A stretch of DNA of 64,000 bases from an uncultured Odoribacter sp. (GCA_910588375.1 CAJUQA010000001.1:209728-273727), one strand, 5' to 3'; positions 42,285 to 51,651 are shown, counted from the first letter of the stretch. Notes: generated by a model from the letters alone, not told the origin. Numbers and translations are program-made.

Positions 42285-43190
42285 ATGAATGAAGTACTTG
42301 AATTGGACAGTGTGGATGTGTATAACCAGTTGTTCGGGCTGGAAACGCTCCATCCGCTGGTGAGTGTGGTGGATTTGAACCAGGCCACCCGCGGCATTGA
42401 GGTCATGACGATGCGTTACGGAGTGTATGCTTTATATCTGAAAATGGAAAAGGCCTGCGCTATTAAGTACGGTCGCCAGAATTACGACTATCAGGAGGGT
42501 ACTATCGTTTGTTTTGCTCCCGGACAGGTGACGGAAACCACCCGTACGGTGGACCGTATCCAGACGGATGTGTACGGGATTCTTTTCCATCCGGATTTAT
42601 TGCAAGGTACGTCGCTTGGGAAGAATATGAAGAAGTATACGTTTTTCTCTTATGAGGTCAATGAAGCTTTGCATCTTTCGGAGACGGAACAGCAGATTGT
42701 CATGGATTGCCTGAGGATTATCCGTATGGAGCTGGAACACGGGGTGGATAAGCATAGCCAGCGGCTGATCGCCACGCATATCGAGTTGTTGCTGGGGTAT
42801 TGCATGCGTTTTTATGAGCGACAGTTTGTTACCCGCAGTAAGGCGAACCGGGATGTCCTGACGCGTTTCGAGATGCTTTTGGATGAGTATTTCGAGGGAG
42901 AGCATGCGGAGCAGAACGGGTTGCCGTCGGTGAAGTATTTTGCCGGCGAGTTGTGTCTCTCTCCCAATTATTTCGGCGATATGCTTAAGAAGGAAACGGG
43001 CCGCACTCCGCAGGAGTATATTCAGGAAAAGGTGATTGAATTGGCCAAGGATCGTATTTCGGATACGGAGGATACGGTCAGCCGGATTGCGTATTCGTTG
43101 GGATTCCAATATCCGCAGCATTTGTGCCGTTTGTTTAAAAAGCGGGTGGGATGCACTCCGAATGAGTATCGTGCACAGATGAATGCTTAA
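42285..43190 (+). CDS. AraC-family regulator (first of tandem pair)
   Basis: A 301-residue regulator with an N-terminal sensor domain (about 1-180) of the Bacteroidota cupin-like type (EGTIVCFAPGQVTETT; YGILFHPDLLQGTSLGKNM) and a C-terminal AraC domain with two helix-turn-helix motifs (LPSVKYFAGELCLSPNYFGD; DTVSRIAYSLGFQYPQHLCR) and KKRVGCTPNEYR. Divergent from the TonB-dependent receptor operon, with repeated sites between them, so it probably controls that operon. A paralogous gene follows after 13 bp. Confidence 0.92.
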   Translation: MNEVLELDSVDVYNQLFGLETLHPLVSVVDLNQATRGIEVMTMRYGVYALYLKMEKACAIKYGRQNYDYQEGTIVCFAPGQVTETTRTVDRIQTDVYGILFHPDLLQGTSLGKNMKKYTFFSYEVNEALHLSETEQQIVMDCLRIIRMELEHGVDKHSQRLIATHIELLLGYCMRFYERQFVTRSKANRDVLTRFEMLLDEYFEGEHAEQNGLPSVKYFAGELCLSPNYFGDMLKKETGRTPQEYIQEKVIELAKDRISDTEDTVSRIAYSLGFQYPQHLCRLFKKRVGCTPNEYRAQMNA

Positions 43191-43203
43191 GTGACGGGCG
43201 GGG

Positions 43204-44103
43204 ATGAAGAAGGAGACGTTGGATATAAAGACGGTGTGTGAGTGCAATCGGTGTTTGGGAAGCAAAACGTTGCATCCGCAGGTGACGATTATAAATCTGG
43301 CACATCCCGATTTGAAGCAGGAGACGGTGAAGTTTGAGTTTTATACGGTTTTGCTTATCGAGGAGTGCGGGGACGATTGCAGTTGCTGCGGGCGTAAGTA
43401 TTACGATTATTCCCATGCTTCTATGGTGTTTTTGAAGCCCGGCGAGATATTTGCTATGAGTGAGGCCGGGGTGTTGCCGGACAAAGGCTGGCTGTTGGCT
43501 TTTCATCCGGATTTGTTGTATCGCACTTCCCTGAGAAATCATATCGGGAATTATACGTTTTTTTCTTACCGGAAGGAGGAGGCGCTGCATTTGTCGCAGC
43601 GGGAGACGGCTACGGTTACCTGCTGCCTTGAGAATATCGAAGAGGAGTTACACCACGCTATCGATACGCATACCGGCACGATACTTTCCCGGCATATAGA
43701 GTTGCTGCTTGATTATTGCACCCGTTTTTATGAGCGGCAGTTTATCACCCGGGAGAACAGGAATAAGGTGATTTTGGAGAAAATGGAAGCCTTGTTGGAT
43801 GCTTATATCACTTCCGGTCGCTTGCAAAGCGGTGAGTTGCCGACAGCGGAGTATTGTGCGGAGCGTCTCGGGCTTTCCGTTGCCTATTTCAATGACTTGG
43901 TAAAATGGGAGACGGGCAAGACGCTGGAAGAATGTTTCCGATGCAAGCGGTTGGAAGTTTCCAAAAAAATGTTGTTACAGGAGGGGAATTCTCCTTTGTT
44001 TGTATCTCAGCGGTTAGGTTTTCCCAATGTTCAGTATTTCAGCTTTATATTCAAGAAATTGACCGGAGTTTCTCCTCATGACTACCGGTATACGCATAAT
44101 TAG
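43204..44103 (+). CDS. AraC-family regulator with Cys-rich sensor region
   Basis: A 299-residue paralogue of the preceding regulator, with the same layout and a C-terminal AraC domain (LPTAEYCAERLGLSVAYFND, then PLFVSQRLGFPNVQYFSFIF, FKKLTGVSPHDYRY). Unlike its neighbour it has cysteines at 12, 14, 17 (CECNRC) and 55, 59, 61, 62 (CGDDCSCC), which may bind metal or sense redox state. The start 13 bp after the previous stop suggests one transcript. The target is probably the same operon, with a different signal. Confidence 0.9.
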   Translation: MKKETLDIKTVCECNRCLGSKTLHPQVTIINLAHPDLKQETVKFEFYTVLLIEECGDDCSCCGRKYYDYSHASMVFLKPGEIFAMSEAGVLPDKGWLLAFHPDLLYRTSLRNHIGNYTFFSYRKEEALHLSQRETATVTCCLENIEEELHHAIDTHTGTILSRHIELLLDYCTRFYERQFITRENRNKVILEKMEALLDAYITSGRLQSGELPTAEYCAERLGLSVAYFNDLVKWETGKTLEECFRCKRLEVSKKMLLQEGNSPLFVSQRLGFPNVQYFSFIFKKLTGVSPHDYRYTHN

Positions 44104-44155
44104 ATTTCTTTATTCGGCGAAAAGTCGTTATTTTTGTCGTACTTAATTTGTGCGT

Positions 44156-46342
44156 ATGGCAAAAATCAGATTTTCAGCTTTAGAGGAATTGGCAGGGCGT
44201 GTCCCGGTGGAAAGGAAACAAAGGCCGCGCTTGGCGGAAGTGTATGGAGCCGATGTCTTCACTATGGAGAAGATGAGGCATTACCTTTCGGTGGAGGCTT
44301 TCCGGAAATTGGAAAAAATCATGTCGGAAGGCGGGGCTATTGACCGGACGTTGGCGGACCAGGTGGCTGCCGCAATGAAAGCGTGGGCGGTGGAAAAGGG
44401 GGCGACCCATTATACACACTGGTTTCATCCGTTGAACGGGGCGACGGCCGAGAAGCACGACAGTTTTATCGATATATTGAAGGACGGGGAAGTGATAGAG
44501 GCGTTTGACGGGAAGTTGCTGGTGCAGCAGGAACCCGATGCTTCGAGTTTTCCCAACGGCGGTATCCGCAATACGTTTGAAGCCCGCGGATATACGGCCT
44601 GGGATCCCGGTTCTCCCGCTTTCATAAATAATAATACGTTGTGTATCCCTACTGTTTTTGTGGCGTATACGGGAGAGGCGCTGGATTATAAGACGCCGAT
44701 GCTGAAGGCTTTGTCTTTGGTGGATAAGGCGGCGGTGGATGTGTGTCAATACTTTGACAAGGACGTGCGGAAAGTGATTGCAACGTTGGGATGGGAACAG
44801 GAATATTTTTTGATAGATGCGGCGCTGTTTAACGCCCGTCCGGATTTGAAGCTTTGCGGCCGGACGCTGATGGGGCATTCCGCGGCCAAGGACCAGCAGT
44901 TGGAGGACCATTATTTCGGAGCGATTCCCGAACGGGTGAACGCTTTTATGGATGAGTTGGAGTATGAGTGCCATCGTTTGGGTATTCCGGCGAAGACCCG
45001 CCATAATGAATGTGCTCCCAATCAGTTTGAGTTGGCTCCCATTTTTGAGGAGGCGAATTTGGCGGTGGACCACAATCAGTTGTTGATGTCTACGATGAAG
45101 CGGGTGGCGCGTCATCATCATTTCCGGGTGCTTTTGCATGAGAAACCGTTTAAGGGCATCAACGGTTCCGGCAAACATAATAACTGGTCGCTTCTGACTG
45201 ATACGGGGGTGAATCTTCTGTCCCCGGGTAAGAATCCGAAATCGAATATGCAGTTTCTGGTGTTTTTGGTTGCGACGACAAAAGCCGTATTGGAGCATGA
45301 GGCACTGTTGAAGGCTTGCATCGTTTCGTTGGGAAATGAACACCGTTTGGGAGGGGATGAGGCACCGCCTGTGATTATGTCCGTATTTTTGGGTCGGCAG
45401 CTGGATTCTATTTTGGATGAAATCGAAGCGAAGGTCAGCAGTCGGAAAATGAGTCCGGATGAAAAGACGGAATTGAAACTGAATGTGGGTAAGATTCCGG
45501 AAATCATGCGGGATAATACCGACCGCAACCGGACGTCGCCTTTTGCTTTTACCGGAAACCGCTTTGAGTTCCGGGCTGTCGGTTCTTCAGCTAATTGCGG
45601 CGGGGCGATGATTGTGCTGAATACAGCGGTGGCGGAACAACTCATGGCGTTTAAGCGGGAAACCGATGCCTTGATTGAAAAAGGGGTGAAGAAGGATGAG
45701 GCGATATTCCAGACGTTGCGGAAATATATCATCGATTGTAAGAAAATTCGCTTTGAAGGAAACGGATACAGTAAAGAGTGGAAGGAAGAAGCTATGCGCC
45801 GCGGTTTGTCGGTGGATAGTGATTGTATCAGCGCATTGAAGGCCTATATGGCACCCAAGGCTCTGAAGCTTTTTGTCGGGAACGGGATTTTTACCGAGCG
45901 GGAGTTGGAGGCGCGTTTTGAAATCAAGAATGAGATTTATTTGAAAAAGTTACAGATAGAATCCCGAGTGCTGGGCGATTTGGCTTTGAATCATATTATC
46001 CCGACGGCTATTGCTTATCAGAATACGTTGATTGGCAATGTGAAGGGCTTGAAAGAGATTTTGCCGGATATGTATGCGGAGGTGGGGAATGTGCAGTTGG
46101 AAAGTATCAAGGAGATTTCCCGTCATATTAATGAAATCCGTACCTTGGTGGGGGATATGACGGAGGCACGCAAGGTGGCCAATAATACGTATGTGAATGA
46201 AGTGGAGAGGGCGGAGGCTTATTCCGCTACCGTTCGTCCCTATATGGAAAAAATCCGCTACCATATCGACAAGTTGGAATTGATGGTGGATGATGAGATG
46301 TGGCCTTTGCCGAAATACAGGGAGCTCCTTTTTTCAAAATGA
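44156..46342 (+). CDS. glnN: Type III glutamine synthetase
   Basis: A 728-residue enzyme of the GSIII class common in Bacteroidota. Landmarks: ATHYTHWFHPLNGATAEKHD (about 85-105), TRHNECAPNQFELAPIFEEA (about 280-300), LLHEKPFKGINGSGKHNNWS (about 325-345) and NRTSPFAFTGNRFEFRAVGS (about 455-480). The catalytic Glu and Arg and the metal ligands are all here. It makes glutamine from glutamate, ammonia and ATP. The start is the ATG at 44156. It is the only gene of its unit; a perfect terminator follows. Confidence 0.97.
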   Translation: MAKIRFSALEELAGRVPVERKQRPRLAEVYGADVFTMEKMRHYLSVEAFRKLEKIMSEGGAIDRTLADQVAAAMKAWAVEKGATHYTHWFHPLNGATAEKHDSFIDILKDGEVIEAFDGKLLVQQEPDASSFPNGGIRNTFEARGYTAWDPGSPAFINNNTLCIPTVFVAYTGEALDYKTPMLKALSLVDKAAVDVCQYFDKDVRKVIATLGWEQEYFLIDAALFNARPDLKLCGRTLMGHSAAKDQQLEDHYFGAIPERVNAFMDELEYECHRLGIPAKTRHNECAPNQFELAPIFEEANLAVDHNQLLMSTMKRVARHHHFRVLLHEKPFKGINGSGKHNNWSLLTDTGVNLLSPGKNPKSNMQFLVFLVATTKAVLEHEALLKACIVSLGNEHRLGGDEAPPVIMSVFLGRQLDSILDEIEAKVSSRKMSPDEKTELKLNVGKIPEIMRDNTDRNRTSPFAFTGNRFEFRAVGSSANCGGAMIVLNTAVAEQLMAFKRETDALIEKGVKKDEAIFQTLRKYIIDCKKIRFEGNGYSKEWKEEAMRRGLSVDSDCISALKAYMAPKALKLFVGNGIFTERELEARFEIKNEIYLKKLQIESRVLGDLALNHIIPTAIAYQNTLIGNVKGLKEILPDMYAEVGNVQLESIKEISRHINEIRTLVGDMTEARKVANNTYVNEVERAEAYSATVRPYMEKIRYHIDKLELMVDDEMWPLPKYRELLFSK

Positions 46343-46351
46343 CAGGTTATA

Positions 46352-46384
46352 AAAATTCCCAGAATAACTTCTGGGAATTTTTTA
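46352..46384 (+). terminator. Terminator after glnN
   Basis: AAAATTCCCAGAA (46352-46364), loop TAAC, TTCTGGGAATTTT (46369-46381), then TTATA. Perfect 13-bp stem. Confidence 0.85.
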
Positions 46385-46398
46385 TAGAAAGAATATTG

Positions 46399-46848
46399 TT
46401 ATCGCGGGAAGTCCCTTCCCATGAGAGGTTGGCTCGGACCGCCTTGTCTGCGTTTCTGACCTCTTTCTTTCTGGCGTTTCTTTTCGTTTTCTTTGTATGT
46501 GTTGTATTGCTCTTCCGTAAGAATTTTTTTCAACTGGGCGTCCGTTGCTTCCATTTCTTTCTTCATCTGTTCGCGCATCTGTTCGCGATTCTCTTTGTTC
46601 TTTTTGAAGGTTTCGCTTCTTTTTTTGAAAGATTCGGTAAAGTAGGTTTTTAATTCGTTTTGCTGTTGTTCTGTCAATTGCAAGTCTTCATTCAGACGTT
46701 CAATCATGTGTTGCACTTGTTGCTCCACTCTGTTCCCCTTTTGTTCTGTCGTCTTTTTGTTTTGTTCGTTGGAATTTGTCTGTTGTTTGCAACTTCCCAT
46801 AAAGCCCCATATCGCAATGATGGCAGTCAAAAATAAAATTTTTCTCAT
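46399..46848 (-). CDS. Spy/CpxP-like small lipoprotein
   Basis: With the ATG at 46848 this 149-residue protein opens with MRKILFLTAIIAIWGFMGSC, a lipoprotein signal with Cys20. The rest is a highly charged helical protein (EQQVQHMIERLNEDLQLTEQ, then EEQYNTYKENEKKRQKERGQ) with LTEQQ-type repeats, like the LTxxQ of Spy and CpxP periplasmic chaperones. The C-terminus is Arg/Pro-rich. The family name is tentative. Single-gene unit, convergent with glnN. Confidence 0.7.
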   Translation of the reverse strand: MRKILFLTAIIAIWGFMGSCKQQTNSNEQNKKTTEQKGNRVEQQVQHMIERLNEDLQLTEQQQNELKTYFTESFKKRSETFKKNKENREQMREQMKKEMEATDAQLKKILTEEQYNTYKENEKKRQKERGQKRRQGGPSQPLMGRDFPR

Positions 46849-46930
46849 AACTGGATGTTTTTTATGTGATGATTCGTTTTTCAAGTTATATGACAAGTAA
46901 TAAAGTCTGAGGTTTATTTCAGTCCGTCAT

Positions 46931-47812
46931 TTAACGCCAGAATCGGTAATACACACCCAAGGGGAGGGATTTTCCGAACGAGTCGGTGAAAAACAGTTCG
47001 CCGAAGGATTCTCCCTGGCAGTCTCCGACTAACTGGCGGACGGTGGTGCGTGCCAGGAGGGCGGATAATCCCATGGAATAGAGGTTCAGTACTAAAAAAC
47101 TGTTTCGGGGTTCCAGCAATTGGTGGCACAGGCTCAGCAGTTCGTTGAGGTTTTCTTCCAGAATCCATTTTTCTCCGTCGGGTCCTCGGCCGTAAGCGGG
47201 AGGGTCCAGAATAATGCCGTTGTATTTTTTCCCTCTTTTCACTTCCCGCCGGACGAATTTCAGTGCGTCATCCACAATCCACCGGATGCCGTCCAGTCCG
47301 GAAGCTTCCATGTTTTCCCGTGCCCAGGTGATAACGGGTTTGACGGAATCCACATGCGTTACGTCTGCTCCGGCACTCCGGGCTGCTAAAGAGGCACCTC
47401 CCGTATAAGCGAAAAGGTTCAATACGCGGGCGGATGTCCCGATTTTTTTAACTTGCTCATAGATGAAATTCCAGTTTTCCGCCTGTTCCGGAAACAGACC
47501 GACGTGTTTGAAAGAGGTAAGTCCCAGACGCATCCGGAGTTTCATGTTTTCGTGGCGGTAGTTGACAAACCATTGCTGGGGCATCTGAGGTTTGATCTCC
47601 CACTCGCCCCGTTCTTCGTTGCGTTTGTCTTTGCGGAAATAGGCGTTTGTCCGTTGCTTCCATTCGGCGTCGGACAGGGATTTGTTCCAAAGGGCTTGGG
47701 GCTCCGGGCGGGCAGTGATGTAACGTCCGAAACGTTCCAGTTTTTCAAAATTACCGCTGTCTATCAGTTCGTAGTCACTCCAGTCTTGTGGAGTTAAAAG
47801 TTTAATGTCCAT
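46931..47812 (-). CDS. SAM-dependent methyltransferase, RlmI/RlmK-like
   Basis: A 293-residue class I methyltransferase with SAM motifs VLNLFAYTGGASLAARSAGA (about 131-150), VTHVDSVKPVITWARENMEA, and the catalytic DPPAYGRGPDGEKW. It matches RlmI/RlmK-like rRNA methyltransferases but lacks an N-terminal PUA domain, so target and position are unsure. It is 6 bp after the GH3-family gene and probably co-transcribed with it and rnhB. Confidence 0.88.
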   Translation of the reverse strand: MDIKLLTPQDWSDYELIDSGNFEKLERFGRYITARPEPQALWNKSLSDAEWKQRTNAYFRKDKRNEERGEWEIKPQMPQQWFVNYRHENMKLRMRLGLTSFKHVGLFPEQAENWNFIYEQVKKIGTSARVLNLFAYTGGASLAARSAGADVTHVDSVKPVITWARENMEASGLDGIRWIVDDALKFVRREVKRGKKYNGIILDPPAYGRGPDGEKWILEENLNELLSLCHQLLEPRNSFLVLNLYSMGLSALLARTTVRQLVGDCQGESFGELFFTDSFGKSLPLGVYYRFWR

Positions 47813-47818
47813 GTCTTT

Positions 47819-49324
47819 TTAGTGATTCATTTCCAACAACTGTTCGATATGGGTACGGTCGTTCCATAAACGGGGCACTTTGTGCTGTCCGCCTAATTTC
47901 CCTTTTTCTTTCAGCCAGTCGTTGAACAGGCCGGGGCGGGCGACGTGCAGTTTCAACCGTTCCAATGACAGCAGCCGTTTGGCTTCGTAGTCGGAGTTCA
48001 GTTTTTGAAGTTCGCAATCCAGCATGTCTGCAAATTGTTTGGGATCGGCTGGTGGTGTTTCGAATTCAATCAGCCATTCGTGCGCTCCTTTTTTCCCTTC
48101 GTCCATGAAGACTGGAGCAACCGTGAATTCATATACTTGGCTGCCGGTTTCTTTACAGGTTTGGTACAGAGCCTGCGTAGCGTTGTCGATAATCAGTTCT
48201 TCTCCGAAAGCGTTGATATATAATTTAGTGCGGCCGGTGATTCTGAATTTGTAAGGAGAGGTGGAGGTGAATTGAATTGTGTCGCCTATCATGTAGCGCC
48301 ATAATCCGCCGTTGGTGCTGATGATTAAAGCGTAATTGACGTCTGTTTCCACTTCTTCCAGGAGCAGGGTGCGGGGTTTCGCTTTTCCCAGTTCACTGAC
48401 CGGCATGAATTCGTAATATATGCCGTAATCCAACATCAGCAGCATGGACGGGTCGTCGGGGTCGTCCTGTATGCCGAAGAAACCTTCGGAAGCATTGTAG
48501 GTTTCGAGGTATTTCATTTTCGGATCCGGAAGCAGGCGTTGGTATTGTTCGCGGTAGGGCATGAAACTGATGCCGCCGTGGATGAACAGTTCCAGGTTGG
48601 GCCATACTTCGTGCAGGTTGTTTTTACCGGTTTTTTCCAGGATTTTATTGATGAGTGTGAGGAACCAGGAGGGGACGCCTGCCAGACAGCGGACATCTTC
48701 CTTGATGGTAATCTCACATATTTTTTCGATTTTTTCTTCCCAATTACTCATGAGCATGATGGAGGCGTCCGGGGTTTTCATGAAATTGGCCCAGAAAGGA
48801 GTATTGGAAATGAGAATGGCCGATAGGTCTCCGTACTGGCAGTTGGTGTTGGCGGCGGATATTTCGCTGCTTCCCCCCAAAGCGAGTGTTTTGCCGCCGA
48901 ATACTTGGGCGTCGGGATACAGGCGGTTGAAGATGGCGATAATATCTTTTCCGCCTCGGAAGTGGCAATTTTCCAGAGAAGACGGGGAAACCGGAATGAA
49001 TTTGCTTTTGGCATCGGTGGTCCCCGATGATTTGGCAAACCATTTGATTTCTTCCGGCCAGAGAAGGTTCGGTTGACCGTTCATGGTGGCGGAAATCTGT
49101 TCCCGCATTTCTTCGTAGTGAACGATGGGCAGCCGTTCGCGATATTGTTCCGCCGTGGAAATAGAATGAAAATGGTATTTCTGTCCGTATTCCGTTTTGG
49201 CGGCGGTGGTCAGCAGTTCTTTTAAAACGTTCCGTTGTACTTCCGTGGGGTTGGCTTTAAAGTAGTCGATTTGCGACAGCCGTTTGGAAGTAAAAAGAGA
49301 AATCAGTGAGTTAATGAATGCCAT
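47819..49324 (-). CDS. GH3-family acyl-adenylating enzyme
   Basis: A 501-residue member of the GH3 family, named after plant auxin-responsive enzymes. Clear motifs are WFAKSSGTTDAKSKFIPVSP (P-loop-like ATP site, about 93-112), TYNASEGFFGIQDD (about 280-293) and the C-terminal FRITGRTKLYINAFGEELII. Plant GH3 enzymes join amino acids to acyl acids via an acyl adenylate; in Bacteroidota the substrate is unknown. It lies 41 bp downstream of rnhB and 6 bp upstream of a methyltransferase gene, all on one strand. Confidence 0.9.
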   Translation of the reverse strand: MAFINSLISLFTSKRLSQIDYFKANPTEVQRNVLKELLTTAAKTEYGQKYHFHSISTAEQYRERLPIVHYEEMREQISATMNGQPNLLWPEEIKWFAKSSGTTDAKSKFIPVSPSSLENCHFRGGKDIIAIFNRLYPDAQVFGGKTLALGGSSEISAANTNCQYGDLSAILISNTPFWANFMKTPDASIMLMSNWEEKIEKICEITIKEDVRCLAGVPSWFLTLINKILEKTGKNNLHEVWPNLELFIHGGISFMPYREQYQRLLPDPKMKYLETYNASEGFFGIQDDPDDPSMLLMLDYGIYYEFMPVSELGKAKPRTLLLEEVETDVNYALIISTNGGLWRYMIGDTIQFTSTSPYKFRITGRTKLYINAFGEELIIDNATQALYQTCKETGSQVYEFTVAPVFMDEGKKGAHEWLIEFETPPADPKQFADMLDCELQKLNSDYEAKRLLSLERLKLHVARPGLFNDWLKEKGKLGGQHKVPRLWNDRTHIEQLLEMNH

Positions 49325-49365
49325 TGTCTGAGTTCAGATTAAAATTAATGAAACTCCCGAACTTT

Positions 49366-49971
49366 TCATTCGTTGAAATGGAGTTCCAATTGCGAGTCCG
49401 CTAAATTAAAGCTTTTTCTGTGGAAATCGGTTATTCCGAATTCTTTAATTTTATCCCGGTGCTCCCGGGTCGGGTAACCTTTGTTCTGTTTCCAGTTGTA
49501 AACGGGAAACTGGCGGTCGAGGTTTTCCATGTATTCGTCGCGGTAGGTCTTTGCCAGGATGGAAGCTGCGGCGATGGACATATATTTTCCGTCTCCTTTG
49601 ACGATGCAGGTGTGGGGGATGTCTGCATATTTCTTGAAGCGGTTGCCGTCGACGATGATGTGTTGGGGGCGGATGGACAGTTGGTCCAATGCCAGATGCA
49701 TGGCGGCAATGGATGCGTTCAGGATGTTGATTTCGTCGATTTTGTGATTATCGAGTGAGGCGACAGCCCAGGCGGTCGCTTCTGCTTCAATGATATGGCG
49801 CAGTTTTTCTCTTTGTCGGGCGGACAATTGTTTGGAGTCGTTCAGCAGGTCGTTTGTAAAATCGTCCGGAAGAATGACAGCGGCAGCAAAAACGGGGCCT
49901 GCCAGACAGCCTCTTCCGGCTTCGTCACATCCCGCCTCTATGCATGCCGGATTGAATTTTAAGTCGAGCAT
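49366..49971 (-). CDS. rnhB: Ribonuclease HII
   Basis: A 201-residue RNase HII. The catalytic core appears as CDEAGRGCLAGPVFAAAVIL (Asp-Glu, about 14-33), then YISIA-type YMSIAAASILAKTYRDEYME and WKQNKGYPTREHRD. Visible active-site acids are Asp15, Glu16, and Asp in IIVDGNRF. It removes ribonucleotides embedded in DNA and RNA primers. It is the first gene of a three-gene minus-strand group. Confidence 0.95.
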   Translation of the reverse strand: MLDLKFNPACIEAGCDEAGRGCLAGPVFAAAVILPDDFTNDLLNDSKQLSARQREKLRHIIEAEATAWAVASLDNHKIDEINILNASIAAMHLALDQLSIRPQHIIVDGNRFKKYADIPHTCIVKGDGKYMSIAAASILAKTYRDEYMENLDRQFPVYNWKQNKGYPTREHRDKIKEFGITDFHRKSFNLADSQLELHFNE

Positions 49972-50060
49972 AGCTTGTAAATTAATGAGATGGTTGAATT
50001 AAAATGCTATTTTTGCAAAAGTAATATTTTCAGTTTTTAATTTTTTATTTCCGTCGAATT

Positions 50061-50534
50061 ATGTTGAGTAAAGAGGAAGTCAAGGAACTAAGGGTGAATT
50101 TTTGGAAAGGATTTAAAAGGTATTGCGGCAGGAAAAAAATCAACAGACACTGGGTACTGACCGGTGTGAAAATCAAATCCGTACAGTTGAAATTTTTTGC
50201 CGATACCCGGAAGGCGTTGGTTTTGTTCCAGATAGACCATAAGAACACTCTTCGGCGTTATGAGATATATGAGTGTTTTCTGAGTTACCGCAAATTGATG
50301 GGAGAGGACTGCGGGGAGGATTTGAAATGGGAAGAGGATTATGACGGGATTGATGACCGCCCGGTGAGTGCCATTTATTTCGAATTACCGGGTGTGAGTA
50401 TCAACCGCCCGGAAGATTGGGAAAGGATATACGCTTTCTTTGTGGAAAAAATGATAGTTCTGGAGGAGGCCTATTGGGAATATCGCGATTTGATTAATGA
50501 GCGGATAAAGATGTCCAAAAGTGGATTGTCTTGA
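50061..50534 (+). CDS. DUF4268 family protein
   Basis: A 157-residue protein with the DUF4268 pattern (VNFWKGFKRYCGRKKINRHW; FFADTRKALVLFQIDHKN; YWEYRDLINERIK). The family is common in Bacteroidota, sometimes fused to restriction-like domains, and its job is unknown. It is alone here, with a promoter region facing rnhB. No membrane segment. Confidence 0.8.
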   Translation: MLSKEEVKELRVNFWKGFKRYCGRKKINRHWVLTGVKIKSVQLKFFADTRKALVLFQIDHKNTLRRYEIYECFLSYRKLMGEDCGEDLKWEEDYDGIDDRPVSAIYFELPGVSINRPEDWERIYAFFVEKMIVLEEAYWEYRDLINERIKMSKSGLS

Positions 50535-50546
50535 CTGGGGAAAGAT

Positions 50547-50586
50547 GGGGAATAAATCCACAATGTTGAGGCGGAATTCCCCGTTT
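50547..50586 (+). terminator. Possible terminator after DUF4268
   Basis: GGGGAAT (50547-50553) can pair with ATTCCCC (50576-50582), followed by GTTTT. Confidence 0.35.
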
Positions 50587-50720
50587 TGTGCGGTTTGTAT
50601 AAAAAAATGTTCCTGTATAAATATTTGATAGTTATTATGTTGGTGTAAATGTGGCACGCCGGCATGTGTTTTGTGCTTTATAAAGCAAAAAGTCGGATAA
50701 ACCGTTAAAACAGGAACATT

Positions 50721-51596
50721 ATGAAAAAGTTTATTTTTTTAGTAGCAGGCGTGGCAGGCTTGTTTTTTGTCAATGGGTGTGTGGAAAGTTCTCAGAAATA
50801 TAAGAATTTACTGGCTACAGTAGATACGTTAAAGGCTGTGAATGCTTCGCAGGCGGCAGAAATGGAAAACCTTTTTGCCGATTTGAACGATATTTCGGCC
50901 GGTATGCAGTCGATTCGCGAGGCGGAACATTTGTTGTCCTTGGAGACTTCGGGGGATGTGCCTTCGGCAAAGTCTAAAAAGCAGGTGGAGGCCTTGAAAA
51001 ATGATATAAGAGCTGTTTCCGAAGCCATTAACAGTTATAAAGAGCAGATCACCCGCTTGGAGAAGAAGAATATAAAACAGTCGGCTGAGTTCAAGAAGCT
51101 GATTGCAGGTCTGAATGAAGAGCTGGAGCAGAGGACACAAAAAATCAACGAGATTGTGGCTCAATTGGCAGAAAAGGACAAACAGTTAGCTGCAAAAATC
51201 AAGGAAATTACCGATTTGAATCAAAATGTGGCGGAATTAAATAAAGAGTCTGCCAGTCAGAAATCGACAATTGCAGAGCAGGATCAAACCATTCACGAGG
51301 CCAATTATTTGGTGGGTACCCGTAAGGAATTGAAAGAAGCGAAGGTGATTTCACGCCAGGGATTGTTCTGTCCGCCGATTGTTTCTTCCCAAGCACAGAA
51401 TGCCGATTTCAAGAGCATCGATATACGCAAAACGAAATCCATCTCTTTGGAGAATAAAAAAGCGAAAGTGTTGTCTGTACACCCTTCTGATTCATATACT
51501 TTAGAACCTGACGAGAACGGAATGCTGATTCTGAAGATTCAGGATGAAAATGCGTTCTGGAAACAAACAAAGTATCTCGTCATTATGATTGGTTAA
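50721..51596 (+). CDS. Coiled-coil lipoprotein
   Basis: A 291-residue protein with a lipoprotein signal (MKKFIFLVAGVAGLFFVNGC; Cys20). Residues about 25-205 form long coiled coils (for example INSYKEQITRLEKKNIKQSA and QKINEIVAQLAEKDKQLAAK). A small beta domain (about 215-291) ends the protein: SISLENKKAKVLSVHPSDSY and FWKQTKYLVIMIG. The C-terminal part is the conserved piece of this Bacteroidota group. It probably sits in the periplasm or on the outer membrane; role unknown. Confidence 0.75.
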   Translation: MKKFIFLVAGVAGLFFVNGCVESSQKYKNLLATVDTLKAVNASQAAEMENLFADLNDISAGMQSIREAEHLLSLETSGDVPSAKSKKQVEALKNDIRAVSEAINSYKEQITRLEKKNIKQSAEFKKLIAGLNEELEQRTQKINEIVAQLAEKDKQLAAKIKEITDLNQNVAELNKESASQKSTIAEQDQTIHEANYLVGTRKELKEAKVISRQGLFCPPIVSSQAQNADFKSIDIRKTKSISLENKKAKVLSVHPSDSYTLEPDENGMLILKIQDENAFWKQTKYLVIMIG

Positions 51597-51618
51597 TCTG
51601 TGTTCTATGCACAGGGTG

Positions 51619-51651
51619 CAGGACCGTCCGAGAGGATGGTCCTGTTTTTTT
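51619..51651 (+). terminator. Terminator after the coiled-coil lipoprotein
   Basis: CAGGACC, TCC, loop GAGA, GGA, GGTCCTG followed by TTTTTTT. Confidence 0.85.
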
